Assembly (NCBI GenBank): GCA_029210205.1 | Contig: JARGOD010000030.1 | Coordinates: 1 to 49,549 of the forward strand | Reading direction: 5' to 3' | Length of the DNA: 49,549 nt | DNA from: Verrucomicrobiales bacterium | GTDB taxonomy: Bacteria > Verrucomicrobiota > Verrucomicrobiia > Verrucomicrobiales > DEV007 | Made by a program: the position numbers and the translations under genes | The notes under the pieces: generated by a model | Database searches by the model: none | What the model was told of the DNA's origin: nothing | Seen by the model: the letters and a program-made list of their open reading frames with translations, nothing else | In this document: piece after piece, positions 8,105 to 16,606 of the stretch | Position numbering within the stretch: position 1 is the stretch's first letter | How the letters are laid out: each line of letters starts with the position of its first letter

Positions 8105-11100
8105 TTACGGGGTATAAATCCATTCAGGCGCGTTGAGCATCGCCCAGAGAACGTCTTCAAGTCGAGATCTCCAGTCCTGCGTCAACGCGGTCGTGGGCGG
8201 GTCGCCGGCACGAGCTTCGGCTTCTTTTTCCTGGGCAAGGGTATTGGCAGGACCGTCGAGGTGGTTAGACCAACTCACGTAGCGAACTGGTTTGCGATCC
8301 GTGATCGTCGGCTTCGGGCGTTTTCCTTCGGGGATGATTCTTTCGCCGTACCCGTCGCCGAGATACTCGAGATAGCGATCCCGTTCGGCTGCAGAGGGTT
8401 CGCGGGTGAGGAGACGGAGGTAGAGTCGATCAATGAAGGCATCGAGCGACTGGTCTTCGAGGGCGAGTGCGGTGATGCCGTGATCGTCGCTCAGTCTCGT
8501 GAGCCAAATTCCCATGGTCCCGTTCGCGAGGATTGCGGGTTGGAGGACATTCGCTTCGGTGTCGCGGAGACTCACCGGATCCTGTCGCGAGCCACGCCAG
8601 CCGAAGGTTTCCATGATGCTCGAAACCGCTTGAATCCGGGGAAGGGAAAGACTCGGGCGGTCACGCTCGTTGGAAGTCGAGGCGAGCATCCAGGCGCGTC
8701 TTGGTTTGCCGAGATTGAGAGAATTTTGCAAAGCGCGCACGCTGTCGATGTCGAGGCTGACTTCTTCGAGTTGGAATGGTTTGCCAGTTGCGCTGAAGAG
8801 TGAGTCCACGATCTGCTCGGCGCTCAGGCGACGCGGAGCGGGAGCGATGAAAAGTGGGCTTGTTTCATTTAGGCTCGGATCAATCGCACGCTGATAGGCA
8901 TGGGAATTGAGAATGAGTCTGGCGATATGTTTGAGATCGTAGCCGTTCGCGATCAGTTCACGGCCGAGCCACTCAAGTAGCTTCGGATGGGAAGGCGAAG
9001 ACATTTCCCAGTCGGCCAAATTTTCAACGAGACCGCGTCCCATGAGACGCTGCCAGACCCGGTTTGCCATCACCTGTGCGAAGCGCTCGTTTTCCGGCGC
9101 GGTGATTAGTGCGGCAAGAAGGTCGCGGGGATCATCGGGATTCTCGGCGCGCGCGCGCCCGGTTTCTTCGCTGCAGAATTGTTCGAATGGCCACGCCGGA
9201 GTTACCTCGGAATCAGGGGCGAGGGTTACCTCGATGAGCGGTTGGCGGCCAGTTTGGTGGATGCGATCCATCGGCACGCTACTGGTAGCGGGTACTGTGA
9301 TCGAGTCTTCCTTTAAGAGCGCGGCGAGTTGAAACAAGTCCTCCTGTTTCCACGAGTGAGCCGGGGCATCATGACAGCGAGCACACTTCATCTCCACGCC
9401 AAGAAAGGCAGAGCTGACAATGATGCCTTTCGCGGCCATGGGGACATCATTCTGCGAAGCAGTCCCGAATCCCGCCGGTCCGCCAAAGCGCTCACTGCCT
9501 TCCATGCGGATGAGTTCAGTCACAAAAAGATCGGCTGGTTTGTTGTCCAGAAGTGACTCGTGCAGCCACCAGCGGAAGGGGCCTGTATTGTTAAGTGTCG
9601 GGTTGATGATGTTCGGATTCTCCGCGAGGACATCCTGCCAGTAGCCCATCCACTGATCGGCCCAGCGAGGGTCTTTGAGGAACTGATCGATCGCCTCAGT
9701 TCGGCGGTATTTTTCCCCTGCGGCAAGAAAGGTTTCGATTTCATTTTCGCGAGGAGGTACCCCGACGGTATCCAAGGTGAGGCGGCGTAGGAAAGCGAGG
9801 TCATCGACGAGTGGCGTCGGCGTGAAACGATCAACATTAAACTTCGGCCACGGTGCTCCCTCTTTAATCCAGGTGGAGAGAAGAGCGACCTCATCTTTCG
9901 ATAGAGGATCGCCTTTCGGCGGCATGATGTCGTCTCCGGCGTCCTCGGTGATGCGATAAATGAGTGAGCTGCCATCGATATCACCCGGATTGATCGCCGG
10001 CCCGTCGTATTTTCCCCCGGCAAGGGCTCGGTCGTGAAGATCGAGACGGAGGTCGCCCTTGGCTTTGCCACCGCGATGGCAGTCGTAGCATTTCGCTTCG
10101 AGGAGAGGCTGGACGTCGTCGAAATAGTGAACGGAACTCGATTCATCGACTTCGGCGGTAGCGGCGGCGACAGAAATTTGATGACCGAGAAAATGGTCGA
10201 TCGCATTGTGTGCGGGCAGGCCGCGAGGAAGGGCGGGGACTTCGAGAGGCGACAGGGTCGCGAGCCATTCCCGGGCTGCCTTGCGCCGGCCCTGCCAGTA
10301 GTCGGAGTGCTCACTGCGTTTCTTTGCTCGGGCGCTGGCATCAGTCGCGGCGAGCCATTGATTTCTTTTTTTCTCGTAGGCGGCCCATCCATCATCGGTG
10401 TAGGCGATCGGTGTCGCAGCGGGAGTGAGGATCTGCCAGGACTCTGATCCCTCCGGCGAGATCGCGGCGACGAGTTCCCCGATTTCAGGACGACGTTTGG
10501 AGCGACCCGCGATACCTCCGACCATGCTTTCGAGGATGATGAAATGCTCACCGCCATCAGTTTGAAAAGTGACCCAGTTTTCGCGGTTACCGGGAGGGGC
10601 AAAGCGAAAGTCGGGACCGAGATCGAGATATTCGTCCTGCTCCGAGACGTGGCCATGACCACCGGTGTCCGGACTGGGGAAAGGCGTTTCGAGAATCTTA
10701 TCCCCATCGATATAGAGACGGGCTGCGCCGCGCCCCCGCAGGAGGAGGCGGTGTTCTCCTGCCGGAAGACTCACGAGGGCCGAAGCGCGAAAGTGAGAAG
10801 GATTGGCTCGGTCGCCGCGCACTCCGGTGCTGATGTACTTTTGAGGAAGCTCGGAAAAGCCGAAAGCGGATTCTTTCCATGTCTCCGTGACTTCTGGGAA
10901 CTCCGGCCAGTGATTTGCGGCGGGCACCCCTTCTTCGCTGACTTGAATGAGCACTTCATCGTCGGAAAGCATTTCCCGTGTGACGGGAGGCGGCGGCGGA
11001 TTGAACCGATAGCGATCTTTGATAACTTTCGGGTCGAGAGCTCCGCGGTAAATTGAAAGGTCGTCAATCAATCCCGAAAATGATTCACCGGCCGCCCGAC

Positions 11101-11803
11101 GATAGCCGGTGCCGATGACGAGATCGTCGGCGTCAGTGACCGGCGGGAGAGCAGTTGCGCCACCCATGTCCCAGCGGCCTTTCACTTCGCGGCCATCAAT
11201 CCAGGCTTTGAGGCTGTCGCTTTTTCCAAAAGTGTAAGTCAGGGCGATGTGATGCCAGCCGGTCGAGGGAACGGCGGTGTCGCTCCACCAGCGATGCCAC
11301 TCACGGGCGTTTTCGTTTGTTTTATCGATGCTGGAAAAGAGGAAGCCGAGTCGGGCTGCGCCACCTTCTCCTTTAAGACGTACGGCGTAGTTTTGATTTT
11401 TGTCAGGAAGCTTTTCGCCGAGGGCTCCGTGTCGTCCTTTTCCGAGGAGGTAGGCCATGCTTCCGTTACTGATCGACTCAATTTTGATCCAGCTTTCGAC
11501 GGTGAGAGTTTCGCCTGCGTCAAAGCGCACGTTTCCGGTCCCACCCTTTTCGTGATCTTTAATGAGGAGGTAACCGTCTTTACCGGACAGCTTGGCCGCG
11601 AGGTTGTTTTCGGGATGTCCGGGGTAGATCGGATCGCGGGGTCCTTTGTCGCTGACGTGGCCGGTCTTACCCATCCAGACTCCGGGCGCGATGGTGCCAT
11701 CGAATTTCCATTCGAGAATCGGCTGCAATGGCTCGTCGGCCTCGACTCCGTTTGAGAATAGGAGGAGACAAAGGCTGAAATTGAGAAGGTGGGGGACTTT
11801 CAC
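8105..11803 (-). CDS. LamG - cytochrome c (PSCyt1) - DUF1549 - DUF1553 (PSD1) protein
   Basis: A 1232-residue exported protein starting at GTG 11803, with a signal peptide (about residues 1-22). Residues about 25-270 are a LamG/concanavalin-like domain (ILEWKFDG..., GWHHIALTYTFG, GLIDDLSIYRGAL). A planctomycete-type cytochrome domain carries CYDCH at residues 572-576. DUF1549 follows with a second haem-binding motif CARCH at 807-811. The C-terminal third is DUF1553, including NRVWQRLMGRGLV and the closing LNAPEWIYTP. Two CxxCH motifs predict two c-type haems. It is paired with the downstream DUF1501 gene and follows a sensor kinase/regulator pair on the same strand. An electron-transfer or oxidative polysaccharide role is only suggested for the family. 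Confidence 0.9.
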   Translation of the reverse strand: MKVPHLLNFSLCLLLFSNGVEADEPLQPILEWKFDGTIAPGVWMGKTGHVSDKGPRDPIYPGHPENNLAAKLSGKDGYLLIKDHEKGGTGNVRFDAGETLTVESWIKIESISNGSMAYLLGKGRHGALGEKLPDKNQNYAVRLKGEGGAARLGFLFSSIDKTNENAREWHRWWSDTAVPSTGWHHIALTYTFGKSDSLKAWIDGREVKGRWDMGGATALPPVTDADDLVIGTGYRRAAGESFSGLIDDLSIYRGALDPKVIKDRYRFNPPPPPVTREMLSDDEVLIQVSEEGVPAANHWPEFPEVTETWKESAFGFSELPQKYISTGVRGDRANPSHFRASALVSLPAGEHRLLLRGRGAARLYIDGDKILETPFPSPDTGGHGHVSEQDEYLDLGPDFRFAPPGNRENWVTFQTDGGEHFIILESMVGGIAGRSKRRPEIGELVAAISPEGSESWQILTPAATPIAYTDDGWAAYEKKRNQWLAATDASARAKKRSEHSDYWQGRRKAAREWLATLSPLEVPALPRGLPAHNAIDHFLGHQISVAAATAEVDESSSVHYFDDVQPLLEAKCYDCHRGGKAKGDLRLDLHDRALAGGKYDGPAINPGDIDGSSLIYRITEDAGDDIMPPKGDPLSKDEVALLSTWIKEGAPWPKFNVDRFTPTPLVDDLAFLRRLTLDTVGVPPRENEIETFLAAGEKYRRTEAIDQFLKDPRWADQWMGYWQDVLAENPNIINPTLNNTGPFRWWLHESLLDNKPADLFVTELIRMEGSERFGGPAGFGTASQNDVPMAAKGIIVSSAFLGVEMKCARCHDAPAHSWKQEDLFQLAALLKEDSITVPATSSVPMDRIHQTGRQPLIEVTLAPDSEVTPAWPFEQFCSEETGRARAENPDDPRDLLAALITAPENERFAQVMANRVWQRLMGRGLVENLADWEMSSPSHPKLLEWLGRELIANGYDLKHIARLILNSHAYQRAIDPSLNETSPLFIAPAPRRLSAEQIVDSLFSATGKPFQLEEVSLDIDSVRALQNSLNLGKPRRAWMLASTSNERDRPSLSLPRIQAVSSIMETFGWRGSRQDPVSLRDTEANVLQPAILANGTMGIWLTRLSDDHGITALALEDQSLDAFIDRLYLRLLTREPSAAERDRYLEYLGDGYGERIIPEGKRPKPTITDRKPVRYVSWSNHLDGPANTLAQEKEAEARAGDPPTTALTQDWRSRLEDVLWAMLNAPEWIYTP

Positions 11804-11871
11804 CTGATCAGTGAATCAGAAAACCCGCCTTTTTGCATCCGTCGCCCTATACCACTTTCGGGGTGGCGCGG

Positions 11872-12507
11872 TCACGGTTCGATCTTGACAATGCCACGCC
11901 GGATCGCTTCCGAAGTGGCTCCGGCCCGATCATTGACTCCGAATTTTTGAAAAACATTGCTGGCATGTCGTTTAACGGTGTCCTCGGCGATCCCAAGTGC
12001 TTCCGCGATTTCTTTGTTTGCTTTCCCCCGGGCGATGAGGGCGAGGATTTCACGTTCTCGTGTCGTGATGTTAGGTCCGCTGCGAAGGTCGCGAAGCCGC
12101 TCGGCGAGATCGTCGGCGAGGTAAATGTTCCCGGTGGCAACGGCACGAATCGCAGTGACGAGTTCATCGCGTTCCGCAGACTTTTGCAGATAGCCGAGGG
12201 CACCGGCTTCGAGGGCGGCGTTGATTTCATCGTCGCGGGCAAAGGTCGAGAACATGAGGACTTTTGCCGCCGTAAATTCGCGTGAGAGCGACGCGGTTGT
12301 CTCGATTCCGTTGATCCCGGGGAGTTGAAGATCCATAAGGACGAGATCCGGATTATGGGTTTGATAGAGTGAAGCCACTTCCTCCCCGCATTCCGCTTCG
12401 GCGACGATTCTGAGATCGTCCTCCAACTCGAGTGAGGCGACGAGGCCGCTCCGGACAATGAAGTGATCATCGACGAGGAGAATGTGAATCGGGTTAAGTT
12501 CAGACAT
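11872..12507 (-). CDS. NarL/FixJ-type response regulator
   Basis: A 211-residue response regulator. The receiver domain (residues 7-122) has the acidic pair in LLVDDHF, phosphoacceptor Asp59 in VLMDLQLPG, and the conserved Lys in YLQKSAE. A LuxR-type helix-turn-helix (about 145-205) follows: TTREREILALIARGKANKEIAEALGI then TVKRHASNVFQKF in succession. It overlaps the upstream kinase gene by 8 bases, so the two are translationally coupled partners. The PSD1 gene begins 68 bases downstream on the same strand and could be co-transcribed or a target. Confidence 0.93.
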   Translation of the reverse strand: MSELNPIHILLVDDHFIVRSGLVASLELEDDLRIVAEAECGEEVASLYQTHNPDLVLMDLQLPGINGIETTASLSREFTAAKVLMFSTFARDDEINAALEAGALGYLQKSAERDELVTAIRAVATGNIYLADDLAERLRDLRSGPNITTREREILALIARGKANKEIAEALGIAEDTVKRHASNVFQKFGVNDRAGATSEAIRRGIVKIEP

Positions 12508-14506
12508 GATTCAGTGGCAGTTTCACGAAGAGGCAGGTTCCGCCGCACTGAGGAGTTTCCCAGGAAACGACGGCGTCGATTCGGCGCGCTCGCTCCCGGA
12601 TCCCCATGCAACCGAAGTGCCCCGATTTCCCAAGGGTATCGGCTTCACGTGAGATTCCGCAACCATCATCGCAGACGGACAGAGTGAGCTGCTGTTCAAT
12701 GGCCGAGGTCGTTACGGTAATGGTTCCGGATCCGGCGTGTTTGATCGCATTGGTGATCGCCTCTTTCGCTATCATTTTGAGATGGTGTGCCGTCCGCGAG
12801 GGTAGAGGACCGATCTCTGAAAGTTCCCATTTCAGACTCGGGCCGAGACTTTGAGGAAACTCTTCGTGAATGCCGGAAAGAGCCTCGTTCAGGTCGCGAA
12901 ATTCTTTGCCGGAATCACGAAGATCGGAAACGAGGCTTCTCGTTTCCTCCTGAATGCGGCTGACTAGGTTTCGCGAACCACTGATGAATTCACGGATTTT
13001 TCCGTCCTTGGCTTTTGCCCCGGCGGCATCGAGGCGGAGGGAGAGACCCGCGAGGTCCTGCTCCAGCGTGTCGTGGAATTCGCGGGCGAGGCGTTGCCTT
13101 TCCTCAAGCGCGGCCTCCTGCTGGATGCTCTGACGCAGGGCTATCGTCTGGCGGCTGACTTGTCGCCGGAGGAGAAAAATCCAGAGGCCCGCGATGAGAG
13201 TCGCGGCAAGAAAAGCAATCAAGGCGATCGCGAGTCGTTGCGGAGTCCACCACTGGGGAGCACGGAGCAGTCTAAAGTCGGCGGCGCTGCGAAGCGTCAG
13301 CGAGACCGACTCAGGGCGGGAGCGATATTCCGTGCCGGTGCTTGCTTCAACGCGAGTGATTCCGGTGAGGGCAGCCGTGACCCCGGCGCGGAGTTCTGCG
13401 GGTAGTTCGGACAGGTTTGCGGTGAGGGTCTCTTCTCCATTTCTTAGGACAAGGACACCTCCGCGGCCGAGTCGATACCAGTCGCTGACAGTGCCCTCAA
13501 CGGTGATGAGATCATTGTCGAAAGTTCCCTCGAAAATTTCGTCGAGGTCAATGGAGACGGGTGTCGGCTCATTCAGAGTCGAACTCACTTGTAGCACAGA
13601 AGCGTCGGCAAGACTGGCACTGAACTGGTCCATTTTCGGAAAGCCAAGAACCTCGACACGCTGTCCGATGCGGAGATTCGGATCCGGATTTAAAAGCATG
13701 ACACTGATTGCGGCATCGGCGTTTCGGAGGAATAGCTTTCTCTGGTTGAACACCGCCAGGATAATTCCCTCGATGCGGACCCGGCTTTCAGCACGACCTT
13801 CAACGTCGAAACCAAGAAGCTCCTGGGGTGAGACCCTGGGAACTTTTGAAATCGGTTTGGCCGGGGTGAGGACGACGAAGTCACTCCAGCCCATGCAGCG
13901 GAGATAAGGTTCGACGAGCTGCCGACGATGATTGATGTGACCGGCGGCGAGGCCACTCACCGTAACCCGGCTGCCTATTTTCGGCGTGCCCTGCGAAACC
14001 GCTTCCTGAACGCGGACTTCGAGGAGTCGTGATCCGCTCGCGAGAGTGACCCTGCTGACATCCTCTTCTTCGGGGGTGATCGTCCGGACGATGCCTTTGA
14101 AGCCGACACGCTGATAGTGGAATTTTCCCGAAAGGAGATCGTCGTAGGAGGCCGGGATCGGCTCTGGGAGAGGTTCGCTGGCGAGGATTTCAAATTCCGT
14201 CTCTTCGATGCCGGTGAGAAATAATCCCGGGAAAGTCCGGCCTTTGACACGGACTTTGTCACCGGCGTCCGGAGCGGATCTGCCCTGAAGGCGGAAAAAG
14301 GTGCCGGCGGATTTGTCCTGCAAAAAAGCAGTCGCAGGTGGATCTGAAAAGATGACTATCCCCGTGATCTCGACCGGTTTTCCCTGTTCCGCCTCGGCCC
14401 GGTTCAGCGAGCGAACCTCTCTCGCGGTCGTGAGTTTTTCCGCTGACTGCAACTTTAGTCCTGCCGCCGGAAGGAAAGAAAAGGCAAGAAGTCGCAAGAG
14501 ATACAT
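12500..14506 (-). CDS. Sensor histidine kinase (HisKA_3) with tandem OB-like periplasmic repeats
   Basis: A 668-residue kinase if started at ATG 14506, chosen because it gives a clean signal peptide (MYLLRLLAFSFLPAAG); a TTG at 14542 would add 12 residues. The exported region (to about residue 395) seems to hold several OB-fold-like units with recurring VEITGIV / FLQDKSAGTFFRL / DKVRVKG patterns. One transmembrane helix follows (IALIAFLAATLIAGLWIFLL). The dimerisation helix holds the phosphoacceptor in AREFHDTLEQ (His about 478), and an HATPase domain ends the protein (KEAITNAIKHAG, VCDDGCGI, GCMGIRERA). It pairs with the overlapping response regulator. The ligand of the OB-like sensor is unknown. 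Confidence 0.88.
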   Translation of the reverse strand: MYLLRLLAFSFLPAAGLKLQSAEKLTTAREVRSLNRAEAEQGKPVEITGIVIFSDPPATAFLQDKSAGTFFRLQGRSAPDAGDKVRVKGRTFPGLFLTGIEETEFEILASEPLPEPIPASYDDLLSGKFHYQRVGFKGIVRTITPEEEDVSRVTLASGSRLLEVRVQEAVSQGTPKIGSRVTVSGLAAGHINHRRQLVEPYLRCMGWSDFVVLTPAKPISKVPRVSPQELLGFDVEGRAESRVRIEGIILAVFNQRKLFLRNADAAISVMLLNPDPNLRIGQRVEVLGFPKMDQFSASLADASVLQVSSTLNEPTPVSIDLDEIFEGTFDNDLITVEGTVSDWYRLGRGGVLVLRNGEETLTANLSELPAELRAGVTAALTGITRVEASTGTEYRSRPESVSLTLRSAADFRLLRAPQWWTPQRLAIALIAFLAATLIAGLWIFLLRRQVSRQTIALRQSIQQEAALEERQRLAREFHDTLEQDLAGLSLRLDAAGAKAKDGKIREFISGSRNLVSRIQEETRSLVSDLRDSGKEFRDLNEALSGIHEEFPQSLGPSLKWELSEIGPLPSRTAHHLKMIAKEAITNAIKHAGSGTITVTTSAIEQQLTLSVCDDGCGISREADTLGKSGHFGCMGIRERARRIDAVVSWETPQCGGTCLFVKLPLNHV

Positions 14507-14804
14507 TCCGTAGATGATGAAGGGTTGAGCGAAGAGACGCAAGTGTCACGGACTCCCCCAAAAGAGGGGGGCAGAGAATAGAAAATTGGCTGTTTCAGAT
14601 GAACTTTCCTCTCTCCGGCGTCCAGCTTCTAGTGATGGAAGGCAATACGTGACACGAATCCCTCACCCACATTGAGGTCCGAATTCCGGCAGATCTAAAG
14701 TGATTGAATCGGCAGGCTGAAACCCAGGGGGCACGCAAGTTTCGCCCAGTTAGTCACAACAGACGCGGTGCCATGGTCTTACAAATTGGTTATATTAATT
14801 TACC
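14507..14804. promoter_or_regulatory. Intergenic region between divergent sensor kinase and cytochrome c genes
   Basis: No gene seen. It should hold promoters for both divergent genes. A CCCCC-AAAAGA-GGGGG hairpin (14555-14570) lies in the predicted leader of the kinase mRNA. The last 30 bases before the cytochrome start are AT-rich (TTGGTTATATTAATTTACC), but a -10 there would be almost at the start codon, so no promoter is assigned. Confidence 0.25.
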
Positions 14805-15257
14805 ATGAAAAATTCTCTGTTCTTTCCGGCCATCATCGGTTGCGCCCTGATTCTTCCTCTCGGTTTTCTAAAAGCGGAGGAGAAGCCGTCCTTCCGGTTT
14901 CCCGGTGGAGAGGTTGAAGCGGGGCAGAAGGCATTCGTTTCTCTGAACTGTGTGAAGTGCCATACGGTCGCGGAAGCGAATTTGGCGGAGCCAAAGGGCA
15001 AGCGCGTTTTGGAACTCGAACTCGGGGCGCATCCTCGTTTTGTTAAAGGCTACGAGGATTTGATTCGGGCGATTGTTAATCCGAAGCATGTCGTCAGCGA
15101 GCAGTATCGGTCGATCCTTACCGAGCCGGAGTTGAGCGGTGGAATCGAAGCGTTGATGCCGGATTTAACTCAGGATATGAGTGCCCGCCAGCTCGTGGAT
15201 TTGGTAGCGTTTCTTGATCAGGCTTATCAAAACTCGCTCGATGGCTACGGAGAGTGA
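14805..15257 (+). CDS. Exported monohaem c-type cytochrome
   Basis: A 150-residue protein with an N-terminal signal peptide (about residues 1-24, ending LGFLKAEE). CVKCH at residues 49-53 is a covalent haem c site, followed by a class I cytochrome layout including ALMPDLTQDMSARQLVDLVAFL, where the Met after ALMP is the probable sixth ligand. Genes of this shape are often fused to or partnered with haem-dependent dehydrogenases. The stop overlaps a possible GTG start of the next gene. It is divergent from the kinase/PSD1 block, which also contains haem c proteins. Confidence 0.85.
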   Translation: MKNSLFFPAIIGCALILPLGFLKAEEKPSFRFPGGEVEAGQKAFVSLNCVKCHTVAEANLAEPKGKRVLELELGAHPRFVKGYEDLIRAIVNPKHVVSEQYRSILTEPELSGGIEALMPDLTQDMSARQLVDLVAFLDQAYQNSLDGYGE

Positions 15258-15286
15258 TCAAAATTCTGACTCAACCCCCAATCTCC

Positions 15287-15586
15287 ATGAAAAAAGAAAT
15301 CGAAGAAATTCGCGAAGCCCTCAAGTCCCTCGATGCCTACGACGAGGAAACGGGTGAAGCGCTCCGATCGCTCGAGGATGCCCTTGACGAGATCGATCAA
15401 CATCCTGCTCTCGGGAAGGTGCAGGAAACAATTACCGGCACTTCGGTGAGAATGCGAACGCAGGAGAAGACAGCCGAGAGCTGGGAATCTCTGAAGGAGC
15501 ATCTCGATGAATGGGAGGATCATCATCCCGGCCTCGTTCTTTCGGTTGGAAAAATGGCCCGCGTTTTGGCAGTGCTGGGGCTTTGA
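15287..15586 (+). CDS. DUF4404-like small helical protein
   Basis: A 99-residue acidic, helical protein when started at ATG 15287 (MKKEIEEIREALKSLDAYDEE). A GTG at 15254, overlapping the cytochrome stop, would add 11 residues but they do not fit the family. The closing segment, with WESLKEHLDEWEDHHPGL then SVGKMARVLAVLGL, matches the pattern of DUF4404 proteins (a helix followed by HPxL and a short Gly-Leu tail). No function is established for the family. It is probably co-transcribed with the cytochrome c gene. Confidence 0.6.
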   Translation: MKKEIEEIREALKSLDAYDEETGEALRSLEDALDEIDQHPALGKVQETITGTSVRMRTQEKTAESWESLKEHLDEWEDHHPGLVLSVGKMARVLAVLGL

Positions 15587-15614
15587 TCCAGTGATCAGTG
15601 AAAACTGGCCTTCC

Positions 15615-16451
15615 TTAGTGGGATAGAAAAAGCGGCTTTTGGTGATCCCGAATCAAAGTTGCGGTGAAGCTGCCGGTGAACATATCGCGAATCGGTCGAC
15701 GGGAGTGAATGCCGGCGACGATAAGGTCCGCATCGGCGGTGAATGCCGGTGTAAAAGTTTCCTCTGCGGTCATCTCGCTGGCGTTCCAATTCACTTTGCT
15801 GAATCCATGAGATTCAAGAAGGGACACGGCACTGCTAAGAAGAAAGTCCGATTTTTTAGCAGGTAGTTCGGCCGAGACCAGCGTGATCTCAGGATCGAAC
15901 GAGGCCGCGAAAGGGATAAAGTCCCGCATTGCACGTGAGGCTCCGAAGCTGCCGTCGAATGCGATGATGACTTTTGAAGGAATCGGGGCACCGGTTGGAG
16001 GAACTGCCAGCACCGGCGTTGCGGTGTGATCGATTAACTTGTCGAGTGTGTCTCCCCTTCCGCCGCGGGTTTCGAAATGAAATGAGGTTTCCAGTCCAAG
16101 GACAATGAGATCGTGGAAGATAGACGATTCGAGAAGTTTCTGGGCCGGAATTCCTTCATACTCTGTTTCCTCGTGCTCGATCCCGGCTTTTTCGCAGGTA
16201 TTGGAGAAGCGAATCAGCGTGTCTCTTAAAATTTGGTCTGCATGTTCAATTTTTTCCTGCACCGCATCGACCATCATTGGGTAGTAGGGGCCGACAGCGG
16301 GAATGATGCTGGAACGAATTTCAGGCGAGTCGAGGACGGCGACACCGGTAACGCTGGCGCCGTGGGCTTTCGCAATGCGAATTGCGGTTTCGGTGGCTCC
16401 ATCCGTGTAGATTGAAGCATCGAGCGGTACAAGTATTTTCCTGATTTCCAT
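15615..16451 (-). CDS. Tandem universal stress protein (two UspA domains)
   Basis: A 278-residue cytoplasmic protein made of two Usp domains: residues 1-150 (starting IRKILVPLDASIYTDGA, ending with an LAVPPT strand) and 155-278 (SKVIIAFDGSFGASRAM ... VAGIHSRRPIRDMFTGSF). The G-x-x-x-R-x-x-x-x-G-S/T ATP-binding motif can be traced in both (GGRGDTLDKL is imperfect in the first; HSRRPIRDMFTGSFT in the second). Such proteins act in stress or nucleotide sensing. It is divergent from a PAS sensor kinase with a 155-base shared regulatory region. Confidence 0.88.
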   Translation of the reverse strand: MEIRKILVPLDASIYTDGATETAIRIAKAHGASVTGVAVLDSPEIRSSIIPAVGPYYPMMVDAVQEKIEHADQILRDTLIRFSNTCEKAGIEHEETEYEGIPAQKLLESSIFHDLIVLGLETSFHFETRGGRGDTLDKLIDHTATPVLAVPPTGAPIPSKVIIAFDGSFGASRAMRDFIPFAASFDPEITLVSAELPAKKSDFLLSSAVSLLESHGFSKVNWNASEMTAEETFTPAFTADADLIVAGIHSRRPIRDMFTGSFTATLIRDHQKPLFLSH

Positions 16452-16606
16452 GGAGTTATTGTCTCAAAAATTCAACAATTGCCTCTCCTTCTATTGAAAT
16501 TTGATCTGCGTCTATTGACAGTCCAGTTGAGGTTGGAGGGAAGGTGAGAACTGAAACTGGACGACTCAATGAGACTGAGGAAACTTGTTTATTGTCATCC
16601 TGAGTC
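16452..16606. promoter_or_regulatory. Shared upstream region of usp and PAS kinase genes, with an inverted repeat
   Basis: An 8-bp inverted repeat GTCCAGTT (16521-16528) / AACTGGAC (16555-16562) has a 26-base spacer. A perfect TTGACA (16515-16520) abuts its left arm, but no good -10 lies 17 bases on. The repeat is a candidate binding site for a dimeric regulator controlling one or both divergent genes. Confidence 0.3.

Noticed and set aside
9520-10707. 395-residue minus-strand frame and other long frames within 8105-11803
   Set aside because: They are Ser/Arg/Pro-rich shadows of the PSD1 gene, which has clear domains and haem motifs.
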